The notes: generated by a model not told the origin, from the sequence alone. Numbered from the stretch's first letter, positions 1-8,794 are shown. The stretch: 42,085 nucleotides of DNA from Thermodesulfobacteriota bacterium (GCA_040758155.1 JBFLWB010000151.1:1-42085), one strand, 5' to 3'. Program-made: numbers and translations.

Positions 1-185
1 ATGGCCCGGAAGGTTTCCTCCCCGTCGTCGTGGCTGTCCCCGGTCACCGCGAACGACCACGCGAACGCGAACCCGGCCCACAGAAGGACGGCCAGGAGCG
101 CGGGGAGCCAGAGGGGGACACTCTTAGCCTTCCGTACGGGCGAAGGGTTAAGAGTGTCCTCCGCCAGTTCATGGCGAAGGGCCAT
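1..185 (-). CDS. N-terminal fragment of an unknown membrane protein (runs off the left edge)
   Basis: Sixty-one codons are visible, starting at ATG 185 behind a GGAGGGGGA ribosome binding site that lies inside the end of the upstream MFS gene; the two genes overlap by 17 nt in different frames. The peptide begins MALRHELAEDTLNPSP and has one clear hydrophobic segment at about residues 23-46, followed by an acidic stretch (DSHDDGEE). That fits an N-terminal membrane anchor with a positive-inside cytoplasmic tail. The overlap suggests translational coupling to the MFS exporter. I do not recognise the family from this fragment, and the C-terminal part is outside the window. Confidence 0.6.
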   Translation of the reverse strand, partial: MALRHELAEDTLNPSPVRKAKSVPLWLPALLAVLLWAGFAFAWSFAVTGDSHDDGEETFRA

Positions 186-1419
186 GTGTGTCCCCCTCCG
201 TCAGCTCCGGGTACCGTCGGCGGATCCAGAGGGCGGCGGCAACCCCGGCGACACCGACCGACGCGAGCGCGGCGGGCGTCGAGGTCAGCTCGGCCAGCCA
301 TCCGATCAGCAGGCTCCCGACCCGCATCAGCCCCAGCAGAAGGGAAACGTACAGCGCCATCACGCGGCCCCGGAGATGGTCCGGCACGAGCTCCTGCAGG
401 ATGGCGTTCGCCGGGGCGTTCTGCACCACGTAGGAGAAACCCACGGCGGCGAACAGCAGGATGGAGGGCCAGTAGCTCCTGCAGAAGGCGAAGCCCGCCA
501 GCAGGGCGGGGAAGACCAGGGCCGCCGTCATCATCGCCCGCCCCTTGCGCTTCCCCACGAAGGGGGTGGCGGAAAACAGGGAGCCGGCGACCGACCCCGC
601 CCCGGCCGCCGACATGAGGACACCGTACGTCCCCGCGCTCCCGCCGAGGATCTCCTTGGCGAAGATGGGTACGAGAACGTAATAGGGCATGGCGATCAGC
701 GCGGAGACGGAGACCAGCAGGACGACGGCGCGCGGGACCCGGTTTTCCCGCAGGAACTTCACCCCGGCGAGCTGGTCCCTCCCGGATTCGCCCGCGGCGC
801 CCGTCCGCCGGATCAGCGAGACGTCCATCAGGAAGAGGGCGAGGAGCACGGCGAGGAAGCTCAGGCCGTTCAGGAAGAAGGCGCCCGCCACGCCCGAGGT
901 CGCCACGAGGATCCCGGCGGCCGCCGGGCCCAGGACGCGCGCCCCGTGGAAGATGCCGGAGTTCAGCGCGATCGCGTTGCCCAGGTCCTCCTTCCCCACC
1001 AGCTCCACCGCGAAAGCCTGCCGCGCCGGCGTGTCGATCGCCATCGCGCTCCCCAAGAGGAACGCGAGCAGGAGGACGTGCCAGAAGCGCACGGCGCCGC
1101 TCCAGCTCAGGAGGGCGAGGAGGAAGGCGAGCAGCATCATCGCGGCCTGGCACCAGAAGACGACGCGGCGCTTCTCGAAGCGGTCGGCGATCGCGCCGGC
1201 ATAGAGGGTCAGCAGGAACATCGGCACGGCGCCGACGAAGTTGACCAGCCCCAGGTCGGCCGCGGAGCCCGTCAGCTCGTAGACCAGCCAGTTCTGCGCG
1301 ATGGACTGCATCCAGGTGCCCACGAGCGACGTGAGCTGGCCGAAGAACCAGAGGCGGAAATTCCGGTGGCGCAGCGCCTGGAACGTGGAGGCGAAGGCGC
1401 CTTGGAGAACCGGTTCCAC
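169..1419 (-). CDS. MFS transporter, enterobactin-exporter-like (MFS_3) family
   Basis: This 416-residue, strongly hydrophobic protein has the 12-TM pattern of the major facilitator superfamily. The N-terminus (ALRHRNFRLWFFGQLTSLVG) and the loop after TM2 (AIADRFEKRRVV) are typical of the EntS/MFS_3 type of drug or siderophore exporters. It should sit in the inner membrane and export a small molecule with proton exchange; the substrate cannot be told from sequence. The GTG start at 1417-1419 directly follows the glgB stop (TGA 1420-1422), so translation is probably coupled. The link to glycogen branching enzyme is positional only. Confidence 0.85.
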   Translation of the reverse strand: MEPVLQGAFASTFQALRHRNFRLWFFGQLTSLVGTWMQSIAQNWLVYELTGSAADLGLVNFVGAVPMFLLTLYAGAIADRFEKRRVVFWCQAAMMLLAFLLALLSWSGAVRFWHVLLLAFLLGSAMAIDTPARQAFAVELVGKEDLGNAIALNSGIFHGARVLGPAAAGILVATSGVAGAFFLNGLSFLAVLLALFLMDVSLIRRTGAAGESGRDQLAGVKFLRENRVPRAVVLLVSVSALIAMPYYVLVPIFAKEILGGSAGTYGVLMSAAGAGSVAGSLFSATPFVGKRKGRAMMTAALVFPALLAGFAFCRSYWPSILLFAAVGFSYVVQNAPANAILQELVPDHLRGRVMALYVSLLLGLMRVGSLLIGWLAELTSTPAALASVGVAGVAAALWIRRRYPELTEGDTHGPSP

Positions 1420-3630
1420 TCAGCGCCCGGGAGAAAGGAAGATCGCTCCGAGGGGGGGAAGTACGAGCGAAACGGAATACGGGCGCCCCATCCACGGAAT
1501 CTCCTCCGCGACGACCGAGCCGCCGTTTCCCATGTTGCTCCCTCCGTAGGAGGCGGCGTCGCTGTTCAATGCCTCCGTGTAACGGCCGGGGAACGGGACC
1601 CCGAGGCGGTACGCTTCCCGGGGCACGGGAGTGAAGTTGAAGGCGCAGACCATGCAGTCTCCCGGGTCCGCGCCCCTCCGCAGGAAGGAGACGACGCAGT
1701 TGTCCACGTCCCGGAAATCGATCCACTCGAATCCCTCGGGGCGGAAATCTCCCTCGTGGAGCGCGCCGGCCTCCCGGTAAAGGCGGTTCAGGTCGCGGAC
1801 GAACCGCTGCACGCCGCGGTGGGTGTCCCATTGCAGGAGGTCCCACTGCAGGGAGCGGTCGTGGTCCCACTCGTCCCACTGCCCGAACTCCCCCCCCATG
1901 AACAGCAGCTTCTTCCCGGGGTGCGCGTACATGTAGGCGTAGAGCAGGCGGAGGTTGGCGAACTTCCGCCACAGGTCGCCCGGCATCTTGTCGAGCAGCG
2001 AGCGCTTCATGTGCACGACTTCGTCGTGGGAGAAGGGGAGGACGAAGTTCTCGTGGAAAGCGTACAGCAGCGCGAAGGTGAGGTCTCCGAAATGGAACTT
2101 CCGGTGAATGGGGTCCTTCCGGAAGAACTCCAGCATGTCGTGCATCCACCCCATGTTCCATTTCAGGGTGAACCCCAGCCCGCCGAGGTACACGGGGCGG
2201 GAGACCGCGGGCCACGCTGTGGACTCCTCGGCGATCGTGACGGCGCCGGGGTGCCGGCCGTGCACCTCCTCGTTCATCCGCTTGAGGAAAGCGATCGCCT
2301 CGAGGTTCTCCCTCCCCCCGAAGGCGTTCGGGATCCACTCGCCGGGCCTGCGCGAGTAGTCGAGGTAGAGCATCGACGCCACCGCGTCGACCCGAAGCCC
2401 GTCGATGTGGTACTTGTCGAGCCAGAACAGGGCGTTCGACAGCAGGAAGTTCGCCACCTCGCGCCGCCCGAAGTTGAAGATGAGGGTGCCCCAGTCCCGG
2501 TGCTCGCCCAGCCTCGGGTCCGCGTGTTCATACAGGTGCGTCCCGTCGAAGAGGGCGAGCCCGTGGGCGTCGCGCGGGAAGTGCGCGGGGACCCAGTCGA
2601 GGATCACGCCGATCCCCGCCCGGTGGAACCGGTCGACGAATTCCATGAAATCTTCGGGCCGGCCGAAGCGGGAGGTGGGGGCGAAGTACCCGAGCACCTG
2701 GTATCCCCACGAGCCGTCGAAGGGGTGCTCGGCGACCGGCAGCAGCTCGATGTGCGTGTATCCCATCTCCAGGACGTACGGCACCAGCTCGTCCGCGAGC
2801 TCCCGGTAGGAGAGATATCGCCCTTCCCCGTTCCGTTTCCAGGACCCCAGGTGGACCTCGTAGACGGAGAGCGGGCCGTCGAGCGGGTTGCGGCGCGCAC
2901 GCCGCGCCATCCATTCCGCGTCCTCCCACGCGTACCCGTCGACGGAGCAGACGATCGACCCCGTGCGGGGCGGCCGCTCGCAGCGAAACGCGAAGGGATC
3001 CGTCTTGAGAAGGATCCCGCCGCCGTCCCGGGCGCGGATCTCGTACTTGTAGACCTCCTCCTCCCCCACGCCGGGAAGGAAGATCTCCCAGATCCCAGAC
3101 GCCCCGCGGTTGCGCATCGGGTGCACTCGTCCGTCCCAGTGGTTGGCGTTGCAGACCACCGACACGCGCTCCGCGTTGGGCGCCCACACCGCGAAGACGG
3201 TCCCGGCGACGCCGTCCCGGATCGCCGGATGGCTCCCCAGCTTCTCGTACTGGTCGAGGTGGGTCCCCTCCGCCAGCAGGTGGATGTCGAAATCGGAAAG
3301 GATCAGGCCGAAGGCGTACGGGTCGTGCCGCTCCCACCGGAAGCCGTCCCCGTCGACGAACTCGAGGCGGTAAGGGAAGATCTTCGCCTCTCCGGGGAAC
3401 TGCGCCTCGAACACGCCGTCGGGATGGATGCGGGCCATCTCCGTCCGCGTCGCGGCGCCCTCCGCATCGCGCAGGACGGAGACGCTTTGCGCCCGCGGCT
3501 GGATCGACCGGATGGATACGAACTTCCCCCCCTTGCCGCCGGCGAGGTGGGGACCCAGCACCGAAAACGGGTCCCAGTGGCGCGCGCCGACAAGGAGATC
3601 GATGTCGCGGCCTCGGAGGGTGGGCTTCAT
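1420..3630 (-). CDS. glgB: 1,4-alpha-glucan branching enzyme (GH13)
   Basis: GlgB cuts alpha-1,4-glucan chains and re-attaches them in alpha-1,6 linkage, making branches in glycogen. The 736 residues match the usual length. An N1-like domain (about 1-110) and a CBM48 domain (about 120-230) precede the GH13 barrel. The barrel shows [11 protein letters not shown] (256-266), the catalytic nucleophile Asp415 in [10 protein letters not shown], the acid/base Glu468 in TIAEES, and His535-Asp536 in [12 protein letters not shown]-terminal beta domain follows. The ATG at 3630 lies 19 nt after the stop of the upstream lipoprotein gene, and the gene is followed without a gap by the MFS exporter. No glgA, glgC or glgP is visible, but malQ further right could act on the same glucan. 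Confidence 0.97.
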   Translation of the reverse strand: MKPTLRGRDIDLLVGARHWDPFSVLGPHLAGGKGGKFVSIRSIQPRAQSVSVLRDAEGAATRTEMARIHPDGVFEAQFPGEAKIFPYRLEFVDGDGFRWERHDPYAFGLILSDFDIHLLAEGTHLDQYEKLGSHPAIRDGVAGTVFAVWAPNAERVSVVCNANHWDGRVHPMRNRGASGIWEIFLPGVGEEEVYKYEIRARDGGGILLKTDPFAFRCERPPRTGSIVCSVDGYAWEDAEWMARRARRNPLDGPLSVYEVHLGSWKRNGEGRYLSYRELADELVPYVLEMGYTHIELLPVAEHPFDGSWGYQVLGYFAPTSRFGRPEDFMEFVDRFHRAGIGVILDWVPAHFPRDAHGLALFDGTHLYEHADPRLGEHRDWGTLIFNFGRREVANFLLSNALFWLDKYHIDGLRVDAVASMLYLDYSRRPGEWIPNAFGGRENLEAIAFLKRMNEEVHGRHPGAVTIAEESTAWPAVSRPVYLGGLGFTLKWNMGWMHDMLEFFRKDPIHRKFHFGDLTFALLYAFHENFVLPFSHDEVVHMKRSLLDKMPGDLWRKFANLRLLYAYMYAHPGKKLLFMGGEFGQWDEWDHDRSLQWDLLQWDTHRGVQRFVRDLNRLYREAGALHEGDFRPEGFEWIDFRDVDNCVVSFLRRGADPGDCMVCAFNFTPVPREAYRLGVPFPGRYTEALNSDAASYGGSNMGNGGSVVAEEIPWMGRPYSVSLVLPPLGAIFLSPGR

Positions 3631-3649
3631 CGCGGCGGGCCGTTCCCCT

Positions 3650-4267
3650 TCAACGGACCCGGAACGTGATCTCTTCGGAATCCTTACCGCCGCTGCGCGT
3701 ATCGACGGTCACGACGACGCGATAGCTGCCCGGGCGGGCGTTGCGGGGCAGGGTGATCGGGACGACGGAGCGCCACGTGCCGCCCTCGCGCTCGATGTCG
3801 ATCGACGCCTCCCCCACGCGGGAGCCTTCGAACAGGATCTCGCGGGTTTCCCGGATGGGAACCATGACGTCTTCCCGCGGGGTCAGGATGGCGTACGTCA
3901 TCTGGATCTCGACGGTGTCCCCGGCACGGACGTTGGGCGGGGTGGAACGGACCTGCTCGATCCGCACCCGGGATCCCTTCGCCGCGTCATAATCCGCGTG
4001 GGCCAGCTTCGTCTCCGCGAGCCCCTTCTCCTTCTGGTCCTTGTAGCTGCCGAGGATGCCGCCGGTCAAGCCGCCCAGCAGCCCGCCGACCACCGCGCCG
4101 CGCTTCCCGCCGACGATTCCTCCGATGACCGCCCCCCCGACGGCGCCCGCCCCCGCGCCCACGACGGTGTTCCGGCGCTCCTGCATCCCGTTGCCCGTCG
4201 TGGCGCACCCCTGGAGGACGGGGAGCAGCAGGAGGGCGATCATTGCGAGGCAGACGGTCTTGCGCAT
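3650..4267 (-). CDS. Glycine-zipper outer-membrane-type lipoprotein
   Basis: The 205-residue protein starts with a lipoprotein signal peptide ([20 protein letters not shown]) ending in the lipobox LQGC with Cys21 as the lipidation site. Residues about 36-70 are a glycine zipper ([18 protein letters not shown], then [13 protein letters not shown]), as in membrane-embedding or oligomerising envelope proteins such as the SlyB/PcpY type. A linker (about 72-95) and a C-terminal beta-rich domain (about 100-205) follow; the latter carries motifs such as [15 protein letters not shown] and [11 protein letters not shown] and may be immunoglobulin-like. I chose the start at 4265-4267 because it opens the signal peptide and has GGGGG upstream; upstream in-frame codons do not look coding. 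The exact function is unknown. Confidence 0.82.
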   Translation of the reverse strand: MRKTVCLAMIALLLLPVLQGCATTGNGMQERRNTVVGAGAGAVGGAVIGGIVGGKRGAVVGGLLGGLTGGILGSYKDQKEKGLAETKLAHADYDAAKGSRVRIEQVRSTPPNVRAGDTVEIQMTYAILTPREDVMVPIRETREILFEGSRVGEASIDIEREGGTWRSVVPITLPRNARPGSYRVVVTVDTRSGGKDSEEITFRVR

Positions 4268-4343
4268 GGAATTCCCCCATGGTTTTTCTTGCCGATCCAT
4301 TTGGACGACCGCGCGGATCCCGTTATTCACGGGTCCCCGGCCA

Positions 4344-5159
4344 TCAAACGCTGAATTTCCGCAGCGGTCCGTCCCGCCGGGCCGCGTGGACGGGGATCCC
4401 GTCGAACCGGTGGGCGGACAGGATCTCCCGGACCGTGCCGCGCGCAAGGTCGGGAGTGTTGTGGTCGAGGCTCAGGTGGCACAGGATGACGGCCGAGGGG
4501 GTCTTCCGGCTTTCCTGGAGGACCCGCACCAGGAATTTCCCCGCCTGGACGTTGGAGAAATGCCCCACGCCCGAACCCACCCGCGCCCGGTCGTGCCGCC
4601 GGCTCCGGTACAGCATCTCCTCGTCGTAGTTCGCCTCGATCAGGATCAGGTCGCTGTCGACGAACTGCTCGAACAGGCCGTTCTCGTTCCGGCCCAGGTC
4701 GGTGGCCATCGTCACGCGGACGTCGCGCTCCGCGGCGGCGGTCGTGAAGGAGAACCCGCACGTGACTCCCCGCGCATCATGGGGGACCCGGAACGACCGG
4801 ACCGCGATCCCCCCGATGCAGAACGTCTCGCCGTCCCGGAACGGCAGGACCGGCCCCCGCGCGGGCGACCGGGGGAGGACCTTCCGGGCGAAGCCGTCGA
4901 GGTTGCCCTGGTGCATGTGGATCGGAATCTCGTGCCGCGCGCAGCAGGCGACGGCGGACTCGTTGATGTGGTCGCTGTGCAGGTGCGATACCAGGACGCC
5001 GTCCACGTCGTCCCATCCGTATCCCGCCTCCGAGAGCGCCGCCGAGAGCCCCCGCTGGGAGGGGAGGCCTGCGTCGACCAGCAGGATCGTCCCCGCGTGG
5101 GAGACGAGCGTGAGGTTTCCGGAGGAGCCGCTTCGCAGCGGCGTTACGTGAAAATCCAA
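4344..5159 (-). CDS. MBL-fold metallo-hydrolase (YycJ/WalJ-like)
   Basis: This 271-residue protein is a cytoplasmic metallo-beta-lactamase-fold hydrolase. The start LRSGSSGNLTLVSHAGTILLVDAG is characteristic of the YycJ/WalJ branch. The metal-binding motif HLHSDH is at residues 59-64, with further candidate ligands in ATDLG (about residue 155) and CHLSLDH near residue 230. Family members are thought to act as nucleases or phosphodiesterases; the substrate here is not known. The gene begins 16 nt after the cytochrome P460 stop and is followed after 76 nt by the lipoprotein gene, so it may belong to the same leftward transcript. Confidence 0.88.
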   Translation of the reverse strand: MDFHVTPLRSGSSGNLTLVSHAGTILLVDAGLPSQRGLSAALSEAGYGWDDVDGVLVSHLHSDHINESAVACCARHEIPIHMHQGNLDGFARKVLPRSPARGPVLPFRDGETFCIGGIAVRSFRVPHDARGVTCGFSFTTAAAERDVRVTMATDLGRNENGLFEQFVDSDLILIEANYDEEMLYRSRRHDRARVGSGVGHFSNVQAGKFLVRVLQESRKTPSAVILCHLSLDHNTPDLARGTVREILSAHRFDGIPVHAARRDGPLRKFSV

Positions 5160-5175
5160 TTTTCCGCCCGATCCT

Positions 5176-5676
5176 TCAAGGTGCGTATCGCGTGAAGACG
5201 ATATCGTGCCCCTTCACGTTTGCCTGGTGGCACGGGAAACAGGTCGAGTGATCCGCCTCCCCGGCGGGCTTGCCGTCGACGAAGCGCCCGAACCCCCACC
5301 CTCCGGTGGAGGCGTACTTCTTCGCGTCCTTCACCATGAACTCGATCCGCTGCGGGTTTTTCGGCACAAGCGTGTCGGGGAACTCACTCGACTTGACGCG
5401 CTTCCACGCCAGCTTCGCCAGGACCGCCCCGTCCGGGAAGGGCAGCGTCTTCGCGCGGTATGCCTTCATCGCGATGCCGTTGCCCAGGATGACGCGGATC
5501 TCGTCCTTATCGTCGCGCTGGGAGGGGGCGACGACCGCCCAGTCCCGGTATCCTTTCGGAACGGTCACGCCGGTGGGGGCGGCGGGGGGATCCGCCGCGT
5601 TCGCGGGGGACAGGGAGACGTTCAGGATTCCCGATGCGGCGGCCAGACCTAAGGCGATCGTGAGGATTCGGCGCAT
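5176..5676 (-). CDS. Cytochrome P460 family protein (exported c-type haem protein)
   Basis: The 166-residue protein has a Sec signal peptide (about 1-27, ending near SPANA-ADP). The mature part has the P460 signature: GYRDWAVVAPSQRDD near the N-terminus, an IRVILGNGIAMKAYR strand, and a single haem motif CFPCH (Cys146, Cys149, His150) near the C-terminus. Family members oxidise hydroxylamine to N2O/NO or bind NO (cytochrome c'-beta). Whether this one has the lysine-haem crosslink of true P460 cannot be settled by eye. Together with hcp at the right end it suggests handling of hydroxylamine or NO. It is the first gene of the leftward glgB cluster; the ATG at 5676 has a GGAGGGTGC-type ribosome binding site. 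Confidence 0.85.
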   Translation of the reverse strand: MRRILTIALGLAAASGILNVSLSPANAADPPAAPTGVTVPKGYRDWAVVAPSQRDDKDEIRVILGNGIAMKAYRAKTLPFPDGAVLAKLAWKRVKSSEFPDTLVPKNPQRIEFMVKDAKKYASTGGWGFGRFVDGKPAGEADHSTCFPCHQANVKGHDIVFTRYAP

Positions 5677-5810
5677 TGCACCCTCCTTCTGCGGCCCGGG
5701 ATTCCGTGCGATGCCGCCAATTATACCAGAACCGCCCGCGCCCCGCGGACCGTTCCATTTTTCTCCCCGAAATCCGGTTCATTCCGGTACAATATCGGCT
5801 CGTTTGCCTA

Positions 5811-5899
5811 GTGCTCCAGTTCATAAATACGGTGAGCACCGAGAGCGTCGATGCGCCGCATCCGGCAAGGCGCGCGACTGAATTTATGAACTGGAGCAC
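5811..5899. mobile_element. MITE-like element with perfect 18-bp inverted ends and TA flanks
   Basis: The left end GTGCTCCAGTTCATAAAT (5811-5828) and right end ATTTATGAACTGGAGCAC (5882-5899) are perfect reverse complements. The 89-bp unit is flanked by TA on both sides (5809-5810 and 5900-5901), as expected for a TA target duplication of the IS630/Tc1/mariner type. The interior holds two more stems: CGGTG-AG-CACCG (5830-5841) and GCGCC...GGCGC (about 5853-5873). No coding capacity is apparent. It sits 19 bp upstream of the GTG start of the nitronate monooxygenase gene, so it forms that gene's 5' leader or promoter region. Seeing one copy in one window cannot prove mobility. Confidence 0.65.
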
Positions 5900-5919
5900 T
5901 AAAGGGAGGTGGGGGGAAG

Positions 5920-6903
5920 GTGAAGCTTCCTGAATTGAAAATCGGCAGGTTCACCGCGAGGATCCCGATCGTCCAGGGCGGGATGTCGGTGCGCGTTTCC
6001 ACGTCGTCGCTCGCGGCCGCGGTGGCGGAGTGCGGTGGGATCGGGACGATCGGCGGGTCGGGGATCCCGATCGACGAGCTGCAGGAGGACATCCGCAAGG
6101 CGAAGCGGATGACCCGCGGCGTGATCGCCGTGAACATCATGTATGCCATCCGGCATTTCGCCGAGGTCGTCAAGGCGTCCATCGAGGCGGGCGTGGACAT
6201 GATCGTCACCGGCGCCGGCTTCTCCCGCGACGTCTTCAAGGTGGGAAAGGATCACGACGTCCCCATCGTCTCCATCGTGTCGTCCCCGGAGTTCGGGAAA
6301 CTGGCGGAACGGCTGGGCGCGGCCGCCATCGTCGTGGAGGCGAAGGAGGCGGGCGGACACCTCGGCACGGACCGGCCGCTGCGCGAGATCTTCCCCGAGG
6401 TGCGCAAGGTGGTCAAGAAGGTCCCGCTGATCGCGGCGGGCGGGATCACCGACGGCTTCGACATCGCCGAGATGATCGGGAAATTCGGCGCGGACGCCGT
6501 GCAGATGGCGACGCGCTTCGTGCTCACGAAGGAGTGCGACGTGGCGGAAGGCTTCAAGCAGGCCTACCTGAACGCGCGCAAGGAAGACATCGTGATCCTC
6601 GACTCTCCGGTGGGGATGCCGGGGCGGGGGATCCGCAACCGCTTCCTCGACCGGTACTTCCGCGGGGAGAACGTTTACCCCGGGGAGTGCCGCAAGGGAT
6701 GCCTGAAAAGCTGCTCCCACAAGTTCTGCATCGTGGATCGCCTCGTGATGTCCCGCGACGGCGATGTGGAGGAAGGGCTGGTGTTTTCCGGGGAGAACGT
6801 CTGGAAAATAAAAGATATCCCCAGCGTGAAGGATCTGATCGACCGCCTCGTCGCCGAGGCGGAGAGCGTCTACATGCCCCGGTCCGCGACCGCCGGCTTG
6901 TGA
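5920..6903 (+). CDS. NAD(P)H-dependent flavin oxidoreductase / nitronate monooxygenase-like protein
   Basis: A 327-residue FMN-binding TIM-barrel protein of the 2-nitropropane dioxygenase/FabK superfamily. Diagnostic segments are IPIVQGGMSVRVS at the N-terminus, GGIGTIGGSG, AAAIVVEAKEAGGHLG (about residues 134-149) and the phosphate-binding PLIAAGGITDG (about 168-178), then GADAVQMATRFVLTKEC. A cysteine-rich segment CRKGCLKSCSHKFC near residues 256-270 is notable and occurs in a subset of the family. It could be a nitronate monooxygenase or an enoyl reductase-like enzyme. The start is GTG 5920 behind GGGAGGTGGGGGGA. The MITE-like element ends 19 bp upstream. Confidence 0.88.
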   Translation: MKLPELKIGRFTARIPIVQGGMSVRVSTSSLAAAVAECGGIGTIGGSGIPIDELQEDIRKAKRMTRGVIAVNIMYAIRHFAEVVKASIEAGVDMIVTGAGFSRDVFKVGKDHDVPIVSIVSSPEFGKLAERLGAAAIVVEAKEAGGHLGTDRPLREIFPEVRKVVKKVPLIAAGGITDGFDIAEMIGKFGADAVQMATRFVLTKECDVAEGFKQAYLNARKEDIVILDSPVGMPGRGIRNRFLDRYFRGENVYPGECRKGCLKSCSHKFCIVDRLVMSRDGDVEEGLVFSGENVWKIKDIPSVKDLIDRLVAEAESVYMPRSATAGL

Positions 6904-6910
6904 GCCTCCT

Positions 6911-8080
6911 TCACCGGGTCCTCCGGGGGAGCCAGGCGACCGTGGTCGATACGATGCAGGCGAGTCCAGCGGAGGCGAATCCCGCCGCGTAGCCCCAGCG
7001 CTCCATGACGATCCCCGTCACGGCGGCGGATGCCATGAATCCGCCGTAGATGCACGTGTTATATCCCCCCATCGCCAGCCCGCGCACGCGGATCGCCACC
7101 GATTCCGAAAGGACGGTCCCGACCGCGGTGAACGTGACCGCCATCGAGGCGCCCACCGCCGCGAACAGCAGGTAGAGAGGGAACTCTCCGCGGAACGCGC
7201 CCGTGAGGGCGATGCAGCTCCCGAACAACGTGGTCCCGCCCAGGAAGAAGAGGCGTCGCTCTCCCCCCCGGTCCAGCATGTGCCCCGCCGGTATCCGGAA
7301 CAGCGCGTTCGTCGCCGCCTGCGCCGTGAAGATGAGGCCCGTGTGCACCAGGGAGATCCCCGCGTCTCTTGCGTAAAGCGGGAAAAACGAAAGGAGGGAC
7401 CCCCAGGCGTAGGAGGAGAAGAAAGTCGTCGTCCAGCAGGCGAGAACCGCGGGCGTCCGCACGACTTCCCGGAGGTCCGGGAGTGGGCTCCCCCCGGACC
7501 GGGCTCGGGTGGACTTGTCGGAACGGGGCCCGATCCGCAGGAAGAACAGGGGAATCGCCGATCCGACGATCAGCGCGGACGCCGCGAACGCGGCGCCGAA
7601 CCCCCGGGAGCCGATCGCTCCCCCGATCCCCGGCCCCAGCGCCATCCCTGCGTAGATCGCGGCGGTGTACCAGCCGTACGCTCTTCCGAGGAAACGCGCG
7701 GGAACGATGTCCGCGACGTGGGACATCATCGCTGGGGAGAAGCAGGCCAGCCCCACGCCGGAAAACAGGTAGATCAGCCCGATATGCAGCGGCGCGCGGG
7801 CGGCGGGCAGGAGAACGGAGGTCATGCAGGAGACCGCGACCCCGGAAAGGATCAGCAATCTCCGCCCGATCCGATCGGACATCAGCCCCAGCGGGAAGGA
7901 GAGGAAGGCCGCAGCAAACATGGAGGCGGCGCCGATCCAGCCGACCTCGCTCGTGGAGGCCCCGAGCCGTCCGGCGAGAAGAGGGACCAGGGGGATTCGC
8001 ATGTAGGATCCAAGGTACAGGACGAGCGAGATCCCGCACGCGGCCGTCAACTCGGGGGGGATTTTCTGGTTGTTGTCCAA
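6911..8080 (-). CDS. MFS transporter (12-TM, sugar/drug antiporter type)
   Basis: This 389-residue inner-membrane protein has 12 predicted hydrophobic segments and the MFS loop 2-3 motif (LGLMSDRIGRRLLILSG, about residues 61-77), repeated in the second half as RIPAGHMLDRGGERR. The substrate is unknown. It converges on the nitronate monooxygenase gene with 7 nt between the stops. The most upstream plausible start is TTG at 8080; no in-frame ATG or GTG lies between it and the upstream stop, and TM1 begins by about residue 10, so a later start would damage the fold. A good -10 box (TATAAT) lies about 63 bp upstream. Confidence 0.83.
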   Translation of the reverse strand: MDNNQKIPPELTAACGISLVLYLGSYMRIPLVPLLAGRLGASTSEVGWIGAASMFAAAFLSFPLGLMSDRIGRRLLILSGVAVSCMTSVLLPAARAPLHIGLIYLFSGVGLACFSPAMMSHVADIVPARFLGRAYGWYTAAIYAGMALGPGIGGAIGSRGFGAAFAASALIVGSAIPLFFLRIGPRSDKSTRARSGGSPLPDLREVVRTPAVLACWTTTFFSSYAWGSLLSFFPLYARDAGISLVHTGLIFTAQAATNALFRIPAGHMLDRGGERRLFFLGGTTLFGSCIALTGAFRGEFPLYLLFAAVGASMAVTFTAVGTVLSESVAIRVRGLAMGGYNTCIYGGFMASAAVTGIVMERWGYAAGFASAGLACIVSTTVAWLPRRTR

Positions 8081-8142
8081 GCTATTGTTTTTAAAAGGAT
8101 TTACTGTTTCGATGGGGCTTTCCTTTACGATGAGATGACTAC

Positions 8143-8171
8143 ATTATAGGATGGATCGGATTTCTTCCGAA
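8143..8171 (-). promoter_or_regulatory. Candidate sigma-70 promoter of the MFS gene
   Basis: Reading leftward, TTCGGA (8171-8166) and a perfect TATAAT (8148-8143) are separated by 17 bp. Transcription would begin near 8136 and leave a leader of about 55 nt before the TTG at 8080. The -35 box is weak. Confidence 0.45.
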
Positions 8172-8228
8172 GACACAAAGCGGGTGCTTGATAAAACGGA
8201 TGAAGTTTTTATTTTGGTTATTAGTGTA

Positions 8229-8256
8229 TTGACAACGGAGAGGTTATCGATAAACA
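8229..8256 (+). promoter_or_regulatory. Candidate promoter of the Ros/MucR-type regulator
   Basis: A consensus TTGACA (8229-8234) lies 16 bp before TAAACA (8251-8256), in a markedly AT-rich stretch (about 8080-8290) that contrasts with the GC-rich surroundings. A 10-bp palindrome TTATCGATAA (8243-8252) overlaps the -10 region and could be an operator. Ros/MucR proteins bind AT-rich DNA and often control their own promoters, so autoregulation is plausible but is inferred here. Confidence 0.45.
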
Positions 8257-8291
8257 ATGATTTATGAAAAATCAACTTTCGGGGGAGAATA

Positions 8292-8729
8292 ATGGAGAAA
8301 AAACTGCTGGTGGAGCTGACGGCGGAAATTGTTTCTGCGCACGCTTCCGTAAATGAAATGGGATCGGATGAACTATTAAGCGAAATGCAGGCGGTGTATC
8401 AGAAACTGGTGGCACTTGCCGGAGCCGAGGGCGAGGAAATCGAAATCGGCGCCAAGGAAGTCAAGCCGGCCATCCCGGTGAACAAGGCGTTCGGCGCGGA
8501 TAAAGTGGTTTGCCTTGTCTGCGGCAAGTCGTTCACGACGTTGAAAAAGCATATCGCCGTAAGCCACCAGATGACCCCGAAAGATTACCGGAAGGCGTTC
8601 GGAATTCCCTCGAAGACCCCGCTCGTCGCGAGGAAGTATTCGGAAGCGAAAAAGAAAATCGCCCAGGAAAAAGGTCTTGCCGGAAAGCTGGCGGAGGGGA
8701 GAAAGAAAAGGGCAGCCTCGAAACAGTAG
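8292..8729 (+). CDS. Ros/MucR-family zinc-finger transcriptional regulator
   Basis: A 145-residue DNA-binding protein. The N-terminal half is helical and probably oligomerises. The Ros/MucR zinc finger follows: Cys74-X2-Cys77-X9-His87-X4-His92 in VCLVCGKSFTTLKKHIAVSH, then the conserved MTPKDYRKAFGIPSKTPLVARKYSE segment. The lysine-rich tail ends AEGRKKRAASKQ. These regulators bind AT-rich targets and behave partly like H-NS. The ATG at 8292 follows a GGGGGAG ribosome binding site at 8281-8287. The gene stands alone between an AT-rich promoter and a strong terminator. Confidence 0.92.
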   Translation: MEKKLLVELTAEIVSAHASVNEMGSDELLSEMQAVYQKLVALAGAEGEEIEIGAKEVKPAIPVNKAFGADKVVCLVCGKSFTTLKKHIAVSHQMTPKDYRKAFGIPSKTPLVARKYSEAKKKIAQEKGLAGKLAEGRKKRAASKQ

Positions 8730-8757
8730 ATCCCGCCGTTCTTTGTCCGGTGGATGA

Positions 8758-8794
8758 AGGCCCACGGTCGCCATGCGCCGCGTGGGCCTTTTTT
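8758..8794 (+). terminator. Rho-independent terminator after the Ros/MucR gene
   Basis: A perfect 9-bp stem, AGGCCCACG (8758-8766) with CGTGGGCCT (8781-8789), is followed by a run of T residues (8789-8794), 29 nt after the stop codon. Confidence 0.9.

Noticed and set aside
1-3669. A 1222-codon open frame on the + strand opposite glgB and the MFS gene.
   Set aside because: Its translation is rich in Arg, Gly, Pro, Glu and His with no domain, and it runs antisense to two well-supported genes. GC-rich coding DNA leaves such frames open by chance.
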